Positions 24,870 through 33,161 of a stretch of DNA of 33,921 bases are shown in pieces. Source of the DNA: a bacterium. GTDB lineage: Bacteria; Hydrothermota; DG-26; JAUXAN01. The number at the start of each line of letters is the position of its first letter. Within the stretch, counting starts at the first letter, position 1. The stretch is taken from the NCBI GenBank assembly GCA_030619885.1, contig JAUXAN010000027.1, positions 1 to 33,921 of the forward strand, in the 5' to 3' direction. The position numbers and the translations under genes are program-made. The notes under the pieces were generated by a model. That model searched no databases, was not told the origin of the DNA, and was given only the letters and a program-made list of their open reading frames with translations.

Positions 24870-26066
24870 ATGAGGAAAGACTTTGTATCTGTTCTCAGGA
24901 TAAAAGATTTTTTAATCTTTGCATCTGGCCAGACAGTCTCCCAGTTTGGCGAGAAAATGGTTAACCTTGCACTTATCGCATTGGTGGGTGTGTATGCAAA
25001 GGGCTCGCCTGCTGCACTTTCAAAACTCGCTGTTAGTATCAGCCTCCCTGTCATTCTGTTCGCTCCTTTGGTGGGTGTTGCAGTAGATAGGTTAAACAGA
25101 AAGAAAGCCATCATTTTCAGTGAATTAGGTCGGGCATTGCTCATTCTGACTATTCCTCTTGTAATGGTCTGCATGCATAGCCTTTTTGCAATATATATTT
25201 TTGCATTTTTCATCTTCTTATATGCTCTTATCTTCAATACATCAAAATTATCTATAATTCCAAATCTCGTTCCAACCGATAAACTTCTTGGTGCAAATTC
25301 GGTGTGCTCCTTTGCAGTAAGAACGGCAACAGTCGTTGGTCTACTTGGAGGTGGCTATTTAATCGACTGGTGGGGATGGCAGAAAAGTTTTTATATTAAC
25401 TCTCTATTTTTTATTGGTTCTGCATCCATCTTCACTCAAATTTTCGTCAGTTTCAAAAACAGAACCAGATCTAAATTGACATTCTTCTCAGACCTTAAAG
25501 AAGGTTTTACACTCGTTTTTAAAGAGAGGAAAGTTCTGTTCGTTATGGGAGTATCTTTTCTCCTCTGTTTAGTCGGTGCTTCTGTTTATGTTCTTATTGT
25601 AAATATAGTCCAGCAGGAATTGGGCAAGGGGACAGGGGGTATTGGGATGCTTGGGGGGATGTTGGCTATTGGAACACTCATCGGCGCTTTTCTGTTTGGT
25701 ATGACAGGTCGGCGTTTTAAAAAAAAGAGAGTGATTCTTTTTGCATTCCTGATTTTGGGAATTATTTTTGCTGGCTTCTCACTCTGCAAGAATTTCATTT
25801 TCTTTATATTATTATCCTTCTTGGCAGGGATTGTGATGACGCCCATCACAATCAGTCAGGATACTATTTTACACGAAACATTAAGAGAAGAGATGAGGGG
25901 GAGAATATTTGGTATAAAAGATTGGATATTAAATCTTTTTTTTGCAATCTCATCAGTAACACTTGGAATAATTGCCACAGTGACATCGGTAAGGGCAACC
26001 CTTTTTGGAACGGGCTGTCTGATAGCGGTATTAAGTGTTCTTGGAATGTGGCGGATTCGAAAATAG
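24870..26066 (+). CDS. Major facilitator superfamily transporter
   Basis: 398 residues. An inner-membrane carrier with about 11-12 hydrophobic spans. GVAVDRLNRKKAI between spans 2 and 3 is the MFS motif A loop, and VLGANSV and GGGYLIDWWGW resemble the enterobactin-exporter/drug-exporter branch. The substrate is not known. The start has no clear ribosome site; a weak promoter-like TTGACT/TTAGAA lies at 24787-24814. Its last 36 bases overlap the convergent Mut7-C gene, so the two transcripts are antisense at their ends. Confidence 0.85.
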   Translation: MRKDFVSVLRIKDFLIFASGQTVSQFGEKMVNLALIALVGVYAKGSPAALSKLAVSISLPVILFAPLVGVAVDRLNRKKAIIFSELGRALLILTIPLVMVCMHSLFAIYIFAFFIFLYALIFNTSKLSIIPNLVPTDKLLGANSVCSFAVRTATVVGLLGGGYLIDWWGWQKSFYINSLFFIGSASIFTQIFVSFKNRTRSKLTFFSDLKEGFTLVFKERKVLFVMGVSFLLCLVGASVYVLIVNIVQQELGKGTGGIGMLGGMLAIGTLIGAFLFGMTGRRFKKKRVILFAFLILGIIFAGFSLCKNFIFFILLSFLAGIVMTPITISQDTILHETLREEMRGRIFGIKDWILNLFFAISSVTLGIIATVTSVRATLFGTGCLIAVLSVLGMWRIRK

Positions 26067-26507
26067 TCCTTTTATTCTTTTATCAATGGCATCATAATGG
26101 GTACCCTGCCAGTAGTATTTATTACACCTGTTACAATGAACAAAACTGGACTGGTTCTGATACACGAAGAGAGGAACTTTACCTTTTGCATCTTCTTTAT
26201 TCACTTCAGTTAGTTTTGTATTACACAGGCCACATCTTGTGAATGGTTTTGGCTTCAGTTTGAATTTCGAAACGACTTCTTTCAACTGTTCAAAAGTCAA
26301 GTCGCTCTTTAACAGGTAGACCCTACCTTTATTTGCCAGTGACCGTTTTCTCGTTAAAATGATTCTGTCTTCTTCAAGGCTCTTCTGGCAGAGTCTTGCG
26401 TTATTATCCTCTTTGAAATACAGGGTGTCGAAACCCAACATTCGCAACCATTTGGCGAGTCTTCCTGCCATGAAGTCCACAATAAATTTAAGTTCAACAG
26501 ACGCCAA
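26031..26507 (-). CDS. Mut7-C RNase-domain protein (PIN-like with zinc ribbon)
   Basis: 158 residues. FIVDFMAGRLAKWLRMLGFDTLY (about 8-30, with D11) and RIILTRKRSL are hallmarks of the Mut7-C (DUF82) family, a PIN-like fold predicted to cut RNA. A zinc ribbon follows (C91, C94, C124, C127). Some relatives carry a ubiquitin-like domain, absent here. The start is a TTG at 26507 with AGGTGA 7 bases upstream, overlapping the stop of the truncated cupin ORF, which suggests coupled translation. Confidence 0.85.
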   Translation of the reverse strand: MASVELKFIVDFMAGRLAKWLRMLGFDTLYFKEDNNARLCQKSLEEDRIILTRKRSLANKGRVYLLKSDLTFEQLKEVVSKFKLKPKPFTRCGLCNTKLTEVNKEDAKGKVPLFVYQNQSSFVHCNRCNKYYWQGTHYDAIDKRIKGLFSNPPHSKNT

Positions 26508-26514
26508 AAGTCAT

Positions 26515-26670
26515 TCACCTATAGTCTTCATCCTTATGGGTATGCCAACTATACGCACCCTGGATTCTTGCTATTCTCAAGGCGACGTTGTGGACGAAGG
26601 CGATCTCATAGGGCTGCCAGAACTCTTTTATTTTCTCCTTGGCAAATTCTTTCAAAGAAATCTTTGTCAT
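26515..26670 (-). pseudogene. Truncated cupin gene, 51 codons
   Basis: An AGGAGG site 4 bases before the ATG opens MTKISLKEFAKEKIKEFWQP and runs to IQGAYSWHTHKDEDYR, then TGA. The start matches small single-domain cupins of about 110 residues, and WHTHKDED is the first half of the metal-binding HxH(x)nE motif. The second half of the barrel is missing, and Mut7-C begins 8 bases on. It is probably a decayed gene whose expression signals now serve Mut7-C, or a reduced protein. Confidence 0.6.
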
Positions 26671-26728
26671 CGTTCCTCCTTACCAAGTTTGATTATATCT
26701 ACATAAATATAAATGGCAAGAAAAATCA

Positions 26729-26851
26729 AACCACAGATTAACATAGAGAAATACAGACTAAAGTACAGGAGAACTTTCTCTTTTCCATACGGATCCCATA
26801 TCCCTACGGATCCGTTGCACAGCATCCGTATGGAATGGACGGGTCTGCGAC
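26729..26851. repeat. 'ATCTGTG' repeat remnant and a cluster of the palindromic family
   Basis: Reverse-orientation repeat words (CCACAGATTAACATAG) are followed by CCATACGGATCCCATA (26785-26800), CCTACGGATCCG (26803-26814) and ATCCGTATGG (26824-26833). TTCCATACGGAT at 26783-26794 and ATCCGTATGGAA at 26824-26835 form a perfect 12-bp inverted repeat. Right after it is ACGGGTCTGCGAC (26839-26851), also present at 2797-2809. Confidence 0.75.
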
Positions 26852-26862
26852 CTGCGGAAAAT

Positions 26863-27498
26863 TTATACTGAGGAATGACGGTATGGACAGTTCTTAAAGT
26901 TGCATCGAGAACATTTAATCTTTACATCAGAAGAGGAAATATCTTTACTTAGATTGACTGCAAAGGAGATCGATTTTCTCGGCACCATCATCATTGAATC
27001 GAGAAGTTTTACTCCTATTTTGTTACCATCCAGAATTTTAAAAATCAACTTCTGTCCTTCGATTTTCCACGAACTATATCCAGGGCTGAACCTCCGTGAT
27101 ACTAAAAGGTCCAGGTTTTTTGCACAAGTGCATATTCGGAAGTTTGCGTAGTCGGCTACCTCTTCTACAACACAGGAACCGATAGCGTCCAAGATTAGAC
27201 CCTTTGTGAGCTCACCCGATTGCGTAAATTTAGAAACCTTCTCTTCTAATGCAGGGCCAATGCTACAGACAGAAAAAGCAACCATTTCAGTCTTTTTAAA
27301 AATTCTGTGGCTGGATATTTTATCTGCACTTACTATTGTATAGATTGAAATAGGTCTTACCAAAAAATTTGACAGTTTTTTAAGTTCGACTATTAAATTC
27401 AGATATCTGCTTCTGATATCCGAATTTTCCTTATACCCCAGATACCTGTAGATTTCCTGGTCCTTTACTTCTACAGTAAAATTTGACAGAATTTCCAT
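26863..27498 (-). CDS. Stand-alone methionine synthase activation-domain protein
   Basis: 211 residues. RRFSPGYSSWKIEGQKLIFKIL and IGVKLLDSMMMVPRKSISFAV correspond to the AdoMet-binding activation domain that reactivates oxidised cob(II)alamin in MetH. It is separated from other MetH domains. The C-terminus has CSRCNFKNCPYR, a cysteine cluster that could bind a metal or cluster. It follows the homocysteine methyltransferase gene on the same strand at 90 bases, with a dispersed repeat between them. Confidence 0.82.
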   Translation of the reverse strand: MEILSNFTVEVKDQEIYRYLGYKENSDIRSRYLNLIVELKKLSNFLVRPISIYTIVSADKISSHRIFKKTEMVAFSVCSIGPALEEKVSKFTQSGELTKGLILDAIGSCVVEEVADYANFRICTCAKNLDLLVSRRFSPGYSSWKIEGQKLIFKILDGNKIGVKLLDSMMMVPRKSISFAVNLSKDISSSDVKIKCSRCNFKNCPYRHSSV

Positions 27499-27529
27499 TT
27501 ACCACACAAGAAAGTATAAACCACAAGAT

Positions 27530-27654
27530 TAACACCAGAAAATAGAAATTAAGAAATTCATCCGTTCAGTTTCACGATTTTCATTTTCTTATTTTTTCTT
27601 TAGTATCTCGTGAAAATCTGTATCATCTGTGGTTTCTTTTTTCTTGACCACATC
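27530..27654. repeat. Dispersed repeat copies between the two methionine-synthase modules
   Basis: Bases 27530-27591 mirror 19833-19901 in inverted orientation (57/62). Bases 27607-27654 are a copy of the 'ATCTGTG' repeat ending in TTTTTTCTTGAC. The second copy lies inside the 3' end of the homocysteine methyltransferase gene and encodes its last 18-20 residues. Confidence 0.7.
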
Positions 27655-28533
27655 CTTTATCTCTTTAATAAACTCGGGATTAGTTCCACAACATCCGCCC
27701 ACTATATTACAACCAAATTCAAGTATTCGACGAATATCTTCAGCGAAGTCTTTTGGTTTTTGCTGATATGTAGCCGTGCCCACAGGATCCTTTGGACCAG
27801 AGACTATCCTCGGTTTTCCTGCATTGGGTTGGGCAATTACGGGTAAGTTAGTATTCTGTTTAATTATCTTTACGAGTTCGACCATCTCCTTACTTCCAAG
27901 AGTACAGTTTGTTCCCACTACATCTGCCCCTTCATCCTTTAGAGATTTAACTGCTTTAGCCACTTCATCTCCCATCATCGTAAAAAAACCGCGGGGTGTG
28001 TGGTTATAGGTGAGAGAAACAAAGACTGGCAGAGATGTAACCCTCTTTGCTCCTCTAAGGGCACAGAGAGCCTCCCTTAAATCATACATAGTCTCGATAT
28101 TTATTAAATCAAGACCTCCTTCACTGAGAAGGGAAGCCTGTTCACTGAATACCTCCTCAAGTTCACTTTCCGTAGCATTACCCATTGGAGGCAGGAACTT
28201 TCCTGTGGGTCCAATATCGCCTGCCGTGTATTTTCCTTCCGGGCAAACGTCTCTTACAAGTCTCGAAGCCTCAAGATTAACTTTTGTAATCTCTTTATCA
28301 ATACCTGAACTTTCGAGTTTCGTTCTATTTCCACCGAAAGTATTCGTCTGCACTATATCAGAGCCTGCATTATAATATGCGAGGTGTATCTTCTTAACGA
28401 CTTCAGGATGTTCGAGATTCCACTTTTCTGGAGGAACTCCCGGAGGAAGACCTTCTGCGATCAGCATCGTTCCCATACCCCCATCGAAAATCAGTACCCG
28501 TTCCTTGAAAACTTCCAATACATTTTTCTCCAT
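27589..28533 (-). CDS. Homocysteine S-methyltransferase domain protein
   Basis: 314 residues. A zinc-dependent TIM-barrel methyltransferase like the N-terminal module of MetH. IFDGGMGTML, VQTNTFGGNR and DIGPTGKFL line the site, with zinc ligands C210 (GTNCTLGS), C281 and C282 (GGCCGTN). The folate- and B12-binding modules of MetH are absent, so the methyl donor must be a separate corrinoid protein or S-methyl compound. The tail from about 297 (ETTDDTDFHEILKKK) is read from a dispersed repeat and looks like a recent extension. The activation-domain gene lies downstream. The start ATG at 28533 lies 7 bases past a -10 box. Confidence 0.85.
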   Translation of the reverse strand: MEKNVLEVFKERVLIFDGGMGTMLIAEGLPPGVPPEKWNLEHPEVVKKIHLAYYNAGSDIVQTNTFGGNRTKLESSGIDKEITKVNLEASRLVRDVCPEGKYTAGDIGPTGKFLPPMGNATESELEEVFSEQASLLSEGGLDLINIETMYDLREALCALRGAKRVTSLPVFVSLTYNHTPRGFFTMMGDEVAKAVKSLKDEGADVVGTNCTLGSKEMVELVKIIKQNTNLPVIAQPNAGKPRIVSGPKDPVGTATYQQKPKDFAEDIRRILEFGCNIVGGCCGTNPEFIKEIKDVVKKKETTDDTDFHEILKKK

Positions 28534-28540
28534 TCAATTT

Positions 28541-28569
28541 GGATTACAAAGATAAAATCTTCTTGTCAA
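28541..28569 (-). promoter_or_regulatory. Promoter of the homocysteine methyltransferase gene, probably leaderless
   Basis: On the minus strand TTGACA (28569-28564), 17 bases, TAATCC (28546-28541). The ATG begins 7 bases later, so the mRNA would start at the codon itself; no ribosome site precedes it. Confidence 0.45.
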
Positions 28570-28759
28570 GTGTAAATTTAAGGAGAAATGGAGAAAGTCC
28601 ACAGGATCCGTATGGAAAGGAAATGGAAAATCTGTGTTAATCTGTGGTTTCAAAATATTTTCTTTTTTGCTATAATACCAGTATAAACGCTGTTTGAAAA
28701 AGATTTTTGACAAATTTCTGGCTTTATGGCATATTCAACCTGATTATTCGTGTAACCTG

Positions 28760-28785
28760 CCCCGCACTTATGCATAAGTGCGGGG
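28760..28785. promoter_or_regulatory. 26-bp perfect palindrome upstream of smc
   Basis: CCCCGCACTTATG followed by its exact reverse complement, with no spacer. It lies 26 bases before the smc -35 box. No T-run follows on either strand, so it is a poor terminator; an operator for a dimeric regulator or a cruciform-forming repeat is more likely. Confidence 0.6.
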
Positions 28786-28810
28786 TGAATGAGATTCGTG
28801 GTTTTTTTTC

Positions 28811-28839
28811 TTGACAAAATCTAATTCTATTTTTAATAT
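28811..28839 (+). promoter_or_regulatory. Promoter for smc-ftsY, probably leaderless
   Basis: A T-tract then TTGACA (28811-28816), 17 bases, TAATAT (28834-28839). The ATG at 28851 is 11 bases past the -10 box, leaving a leader of about 4-5 bases and no room for a ribosome site. Confidence 0.65.
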
Positions 28840-28850
28840 AATTTTTAAGC

Positions 28851-31800
28851 ATGCTGTTAAAAAGTCTCAGACTTTCAGGTTTCAAATCCTTTCCCAACCG
28901 TATAGATTTTAATTTTACAGATGGGTTGACCTGTTTCGTTGGCCCAAATGGTTGTGGAAAGACCAATATAGTTGAAGCGATACGCTGGGTACTTGGTGAA
29001 CAGAATCCACAGCGGCTCAGATGCGAAAAGATGGAGGATATTATATTCAATGGTTCTGCCAGTAGACCGCCTACAGGTATGGCTGAGGTGACGCTCACAA
29101 TATCGAATGATGATGGAGGCCTACCCATAGATTATACCGATGTTGCTATTACAAGAAGACTCTATCGCTCGGGTGAGAGTGAATACTTTATAAACAGAAA
29201 TCCTGTCAGATTGAAGGATATAACAGAATTATTTTTGAATACAGGAGTAGGTGCCCGAACTTACTCCCTATTTGAACAGTCGATGATAGATAAAATATTA
29301 TCAAAGGATCCACATCAGAGGAGATACTTCTTTGAAGAGGCTTCAAAGACAGCAAAATATAGAGAACGAAAGAAAGAGACCTTGAGAAAATTGGAGGCAA
29401 CTGAACAGGACCTCTTGAGTGTTCGCGAGGTTGCATTGGAGATACGAAGGCATACCAGATCCCTTAAACGTCAGGCGAGCAGCGCAAGGAAACATCTAAG
29501 GCTGAAAGAAGAGTTGAAGAAAGTAGAAACTTCTTTTTTTAAAAAAAGATACGAGGAGATAAATTCCGAGATAGAAAATCTGAATGATAAGAAGAAGAAA
29601 ATAGTATCTGCAAGGGATGAACTGCTGAACTCTTTATCGAACAACAAAACAAAGATACAGACTCTTAAGAATGAATCCAGCAATATAGTAAATGAGGTGG
29701 TCAAAGTAGAACGGATGATTGTAAAGATTGATGCGGAAATAAAAGAGAACGAGAAAGAAGCGGTCTCATATAAAGAAAGATTGAAAGCACTTGCTGAGAA
29801 CAAAAAAAGTCTGAAAGAGGATGTAAAACTCTCCATGAAGAAGAATAAAGAGATTACAATTAGAATTAGAGACAACGAAGCGAAACTCAAAAAGATAGAG
29901 CATAGCCTTTCTAAAATAAGGGGTAAATTGAAAAATTGTGAAGCAGAAAAGATAGAGATAGAAGGGAGGATAGTCAAAACTAAAGAAGAGTATAATAGAA
30001 CTAAAGATAAGTATATGAGTCTGTTTACATCTGAAAAAGAGAAAAAAAGTGAACTTTTCCATTTACGGACTAAAGAGGATGGCGAAGAGTACCAGAACAA
30101 AAATTTGAGGATAGAATTGAGTAACTTGAACAAGGATGTATGCTCAACCGGTGAAGAAATCAAGTTGAGAACTGAAGCGATAGGCAATTTGAAAAAGGGC
30201 GAAGCCATTTCAAAAACCGAACTTGAAACACTCAAAGAAAAAAAGGAAAATTTTGCAAACAGTTTGGCCGAAATGAATTCCGAGATAGAGAACCTCTCAA
30301 GGAAGATAGAGAAAGAGAGAGAAGAACTGAAATCTCTGCTAAAGGACAAGTCTTGTCTGTTTACAGGAGATGTTCTATCTGAAATTGTAGATATCACCCC
30401 CGGATACGAATCTGCAATTGAAACTGCTCTTGGCGATAGGGTGAGCGCAGTTGTAGTAAAAAGTGAAGCAGAGGCAGTAGAACATATCAAATATTTAAAA
30501 GAACACGACCTTCCAAGAACAAATTTTGTGGTGTCTCGGGAAGGTGAACAGAAAGAACTTCCAGACGATAAGGGTATTATAGGGAGAGCAACGGATTTTG
30601 TATCCTCAAAATCCAAACAGATTCTCGGAAGATTGCTTGGAAATTTTGCTGTGGTGAAAGACTTGCGTACAGGAATTAACTTGAGTAAAAAATATAAAGA
30701 AATTAACTTTTGCACCCTTGCAGGAGAGGTAGTTCGAACCGATGGTATAATCGCAGGTGGAAAATTCGTTGATAAGGTTATTGGAAGGAAAGAGAGGATA
30801 GATGAGTTGCAAAGGCAGATTGAAATTCATACAAAAAGCCTCGTCCTTGCAGAAAAAAACAGGAATACTTTGAACTCTGAACTTTCTAAAATAGAGCGAA
30901 CCATTTCAAAGAAAGAATCGTCCATTAGAGACATTACTTTGAAACGGGCAGGACTCGATATAGAGAAGTCCCAGTTAGAATTGAAAAAATCAGATTTACA
31001 AAGAAGAGTTTACCAGATAAGTGCATCCTTGAAATCCACAAAAGAAAAAATCGAAAAATTAGAGAACAAAATCAAAACGGCTGAAGCCCAATACCAATCT
31101 ATAAAAAGCAATAAAGATACACACGAACTTGCTCTTGAAGAAGTTGAGAAAACACGGAGTAGAACAGAAAATCTAAATAGGAAGATATTGAAAAAACTCG
31201 ATGAGCTCAAATTGAACTCTTTCCATCTCGAGACGGAGTATAATAACATTCGTAACAGGATAGAGAGTAGCAGAAATACTTTGAATGAGATTAAAGAGAA
31301 TAGGATAAAGAGTGAAGAGAGGCTCGATCTCATAGCGACTAAAAGCAAACAACTTGAGGAAGGTTATAAAAGATGTACCCATCTCATTAGAGAGAAGATA
31401 GAGAAGAGAAATCTGGCACTGGAACGTACGGACGAACTGTCACACAAAAAAGGCGAACTCGCTGAAGAATTATCAAATGCAGAAGCCGAGTCTAACACAT
31501 TACAGAAAGAAATAGAAGGATGCAGAGAAGAAATCCACCAGACAGAGATGGACATTTTAGAACTCGTAGCTCAAAGAAAAAATTTGAGCCAGAAAGTATT
31601 GGACGAATATGGGGTCAAACTTGGTGAATTTGAAAGTGAAATTGAAGAAGTGACAGAAGAGAAGATAGCAGAGATAAGAGAGAAACTAAATAGACTGGGA
31701 CTTGTCAACCCATTAGCACTCGAAGAGTATGAACAGGAAAAAGAGAGATTGGAATTTTTGAATGCACAGATAGGTGACCTTACAGGTGCTAAAGAGTCGT

Positions 31801-32288
31801 TGATTGAGACCATATCGCATCTCGACAAGAGTGCACGGGAACAGTTCTGTAGGGTATTTGAGGATATAGAGAAGAAGTTCAAAGAAATTTTCGGCAAACT
31901 TTTTGAGGAGGGTGAAGCGGATCTGATTTTAGAGAAGGGTAAGGACCCCCTCGATGCATCCATAGACATTATTGCCTGTCCTGCCGGGAAAAAATTTCGG
32001 AGCATAGAACTTCTCTCCGGTGGAGAGCGGAGCCTTGTGGCTATAGCACTACTTTTTGCAATCTATCTTACCAGTCCATCACCATTCTGTATATTGGATG
32101 AGATAGATGCCCCACTCGATGACTCCAATATCGTAAGATTTGCATACCTTCTGAAAGATTTGAGCAAATATGCTCAATTTGCAATCATCTCTCACAACAA
32201 GAAGACGATGGAGGCAGCGACTTCCTTATATGGAATTACGATGCCAGAACCAGGCGTTTCCGAAGTCATATCAGTGGACTTCCGGTAA
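28851..32288 (+). CDS. smc: Chromosome segregation protein SMC
   Basis: 1145 residues, close to the family norm. It is an ATP-driven DNA-loop extruder that compacts and separates daughter chromosomes, normally with ScpA and ScpB (not in this window). N-terminal Walker A GPNGCGKT (31-38), EAIRWVLGEQNPQRLR and an early coiled coil of about 330 residues (165-495). The hinge is at roughly 500-660 (PGYESAIETALGDRVSAVVV ... GEVVRTDGIIAGGKF), followed by a returning coiled coil to about 990. The C-terminal head has the signature LLSGGERSLVAIALLF and Walker B FCILDEIDAPLDDSN. Followed 15 bases later by ftsY, a common bacterial pairing. Confidence 0.97.
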   Translation: MLLKSLRLSGFKSFPNRIDFNFTDGLTCFVGPNGCGKTNIVEAIRWVLGEQNPQRLRCEKMEDIIFNGSASRPPTGMAEVTLTISNDDGGLPIDYTDVAITRRLYRSGESEYFINRNPVRLKDITELFLNTGVGARTYSLFEQSMIDKILSKDPHQRRYFFEEASKTAKYRERKKETLRKLEATEQDLLSVREVALEIRRHTRSLKRQASSARKHLRLKEELKKVETSFFKKRYEEINSEIENLNDKKKKIVSARDELLNSLSNNKTKIQTLKNESSNIVNEVVKVERMIVKIDAEIKENEKEAVSYKERLKALAENKKSLKEDVKLSMKKNKEITIRIRDNEAKLKKIEHSLSKIRGKLKNCEAEKIEIEGRIVKTKEEYNRTKDKYMSLFTSEKEKKSELFHLRTKEDGEEYQNKNLRIELSNLNKDVCSTGEEIKLRTEAIGNLKKGEAISKTELETLKEKKENFANSLAEMNSEIENLSRKIEKEREELKSLLKDKSCLFTGDVLSEIVDITPGYESAIETALGDRVSAVVVKSEAEAVEHIKYLKEHDLPRTNFVVSREGEQKELPDDKGIIGRATDFVSSKSKQILGRLLGNFAVVKDLRTGINLSKKYKEINFCTLAGEVVRTDGIIAGGKFVDKVIGRKERIDELQRQIEIHTKSLVLAEKNRNTLNSELSKIERTISKKESSIRDITLKRAGLDIEKSQLELKKSDLQRRVYQISASLKSTKEKIEKLENKIKTAEAQYQSIKSNKDTHELALEEVEKTRSRTENLNRKILKKLDELKLNSFHLETEYNNIRNRIESSRNTLNEIKENRIKSEERLDLIATKSKQLEEGYKRCTHLIREKIEKRNLALERTDELSHKKGELAEELSNAEAESNTLQKEIEGCREEIHQTEMDILELVAQRKNLSQKVLDEYGVKLGEFESEIEEVTEEKIAEIREKLNRLGLVNPLALEEYEQEKERLEFLNAQIGDLTGAKESLIETISHLDKSAREQFCRVFEDIEKKFKEIFGKLFEEGEADLILEKGKDPLDASIDIIACPAGKKFRSIELLSGGERSLVAIALLFAIYLTSPSPFCILDEIDAPLDDSNIVRFAYLLKDLSKYAQFAIISHNKKTMEAATSLYGITMPEPGVSEVISVDFR

Positions 32289-32303
32289 AACTGCCCTATT
32301 TTA

Positions 32304-33161
32304 ATGAATCTCTTTAAAAAAATAAGTTCATATCTCAAAAGAGGGTTGAAACTGGATGAGGAATTTTTCGTTTCTTTAGAGGAGAAACTTGTAGAGGCAG
32401 ATGTTGGGATTTTAACTTGTAAAAAAATCGTTAATAAGATAAGAGAAGAAGTTAGAAAACATAAACTTGTCGATTCTACTGCAATCATACCGTATGTAAA
32501 GAAAGAAATATTGGATATACTTTCTGTTGAAAGAGAAATAAATTTCAATTCTCAACTTCATACGATACTGGTAATAGGTGTCAATGGAACGGGTAAGACC
32601 ACGACGATTGCTAAACTTGCGAATTATTACAAAGGGTTAAAAAAGGATGTGCTTTTAGCCTGTTGTGACACTTACCGTGCAGCTAGTTTCACACAACTTG
32701 GAATCTGGGCAGATAGATTGAATATCGGTATTGTGAAAGGTGCGAGCGGTGCAGACCCTGGGGCGGTGGCATACGATGCCGTAGAGTCCGCTTTTGAGAA
32801 GAAGAATATCTTAATAATAGATACAGCGGGTAGACAGCATACAAAATATAACTTGATGGAAGAACTGAAGAAGATAAAGAGGGTACTTGCGAAAAAGATT
32901 GAGGGAGCGCCTGCTGAGGTCCTATTGGTTCTCGATGCCACCACAGGCCAGAACGCACTATCACAGGCAAGGCTTTTTACTAAAAATTTAGATGTTACAG
33001 GGATAGTAATTGCAAAACTCGACGGAACAGCGAAGGGAGGGATAGTTATTGCCATTGCAGATGAGTTAAAAATACCGATAAGATACATAGGAATTGGGGA
33101 AGGGGTGGAAGACTTTAATATATTTAACAAGGAAAAATTCGTAGATTCAATATTTGAATAA
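32304..33161 (+). CDS. ftsY: Signal recognition particle receptor FtsY
   Basis: 285 residues, a short form without the long acidic A domain. An SRP GTPase that docks ribosome-SRP complexes at the membrane for co-translational insertion. The N-domain helices (1-80) are followed by G1 GVNGTGKTTT (92-101), DTYRAASFTQL, DTAGRQ, KLDGTAKGG and the closing GIGEGVEDFNIFN. The start at 32304 lies 15 bases after smc with no ribosome site, so translation may depend on coupling. The shorter N-terminus means membrane binding must rely on the N-domain helix. Confidence 0.95.
   Translation: MNLFKKISSYLKRGLKLDEEFFVSLEEKLVEADVGILTCKKIVNKIREEVRKHKLVDSTAIIPYVKKEILDILSVEREINFNSQLHTILVIGVNGTGKTTTIAKLANYYKGLKKDVLLACCDTYRAASFTQLGIWADRLNIGIVKGASGADPGAVAYDAVESAFEKKNILIIDTAGRQHTKYNLMEELKKIKRVLAKKIEGAPAEVLLVLDATTGQNALSQARLFTKNLDVTGIVIAKLDGTAKGGIVIAIADELKIPIRYIGIGEGVEDFNIFNKEKFVDSIFE

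Larger units (their letters stand above)
28534..28850. other. Divergent intergenic region before smc, with palindromes
   Basis: 317 bases with two divergent promoters, a GGATCCGTATGG copy (28604-28615), an 'ATCTGTG' repeat copy (28626-28650), TATAAT at 28671-28676 without a -35 partner, and a 26-bp perfect palindrome (28760-28785). No gene is supported. Confidence 0.65.

Noticed and set aside
28760-28785. Rho-independent terminator before smc
   Set aside because: The palindrome is perfect but has no loop and no T-run on either strand.
29471-30715. Long minus-strand open frame (414 codons) inside smc
   Set aside because: It is the antisense shadow of the smc coiled coil: Ser/Phe-rich, without domain signatures and without a ribosome site.
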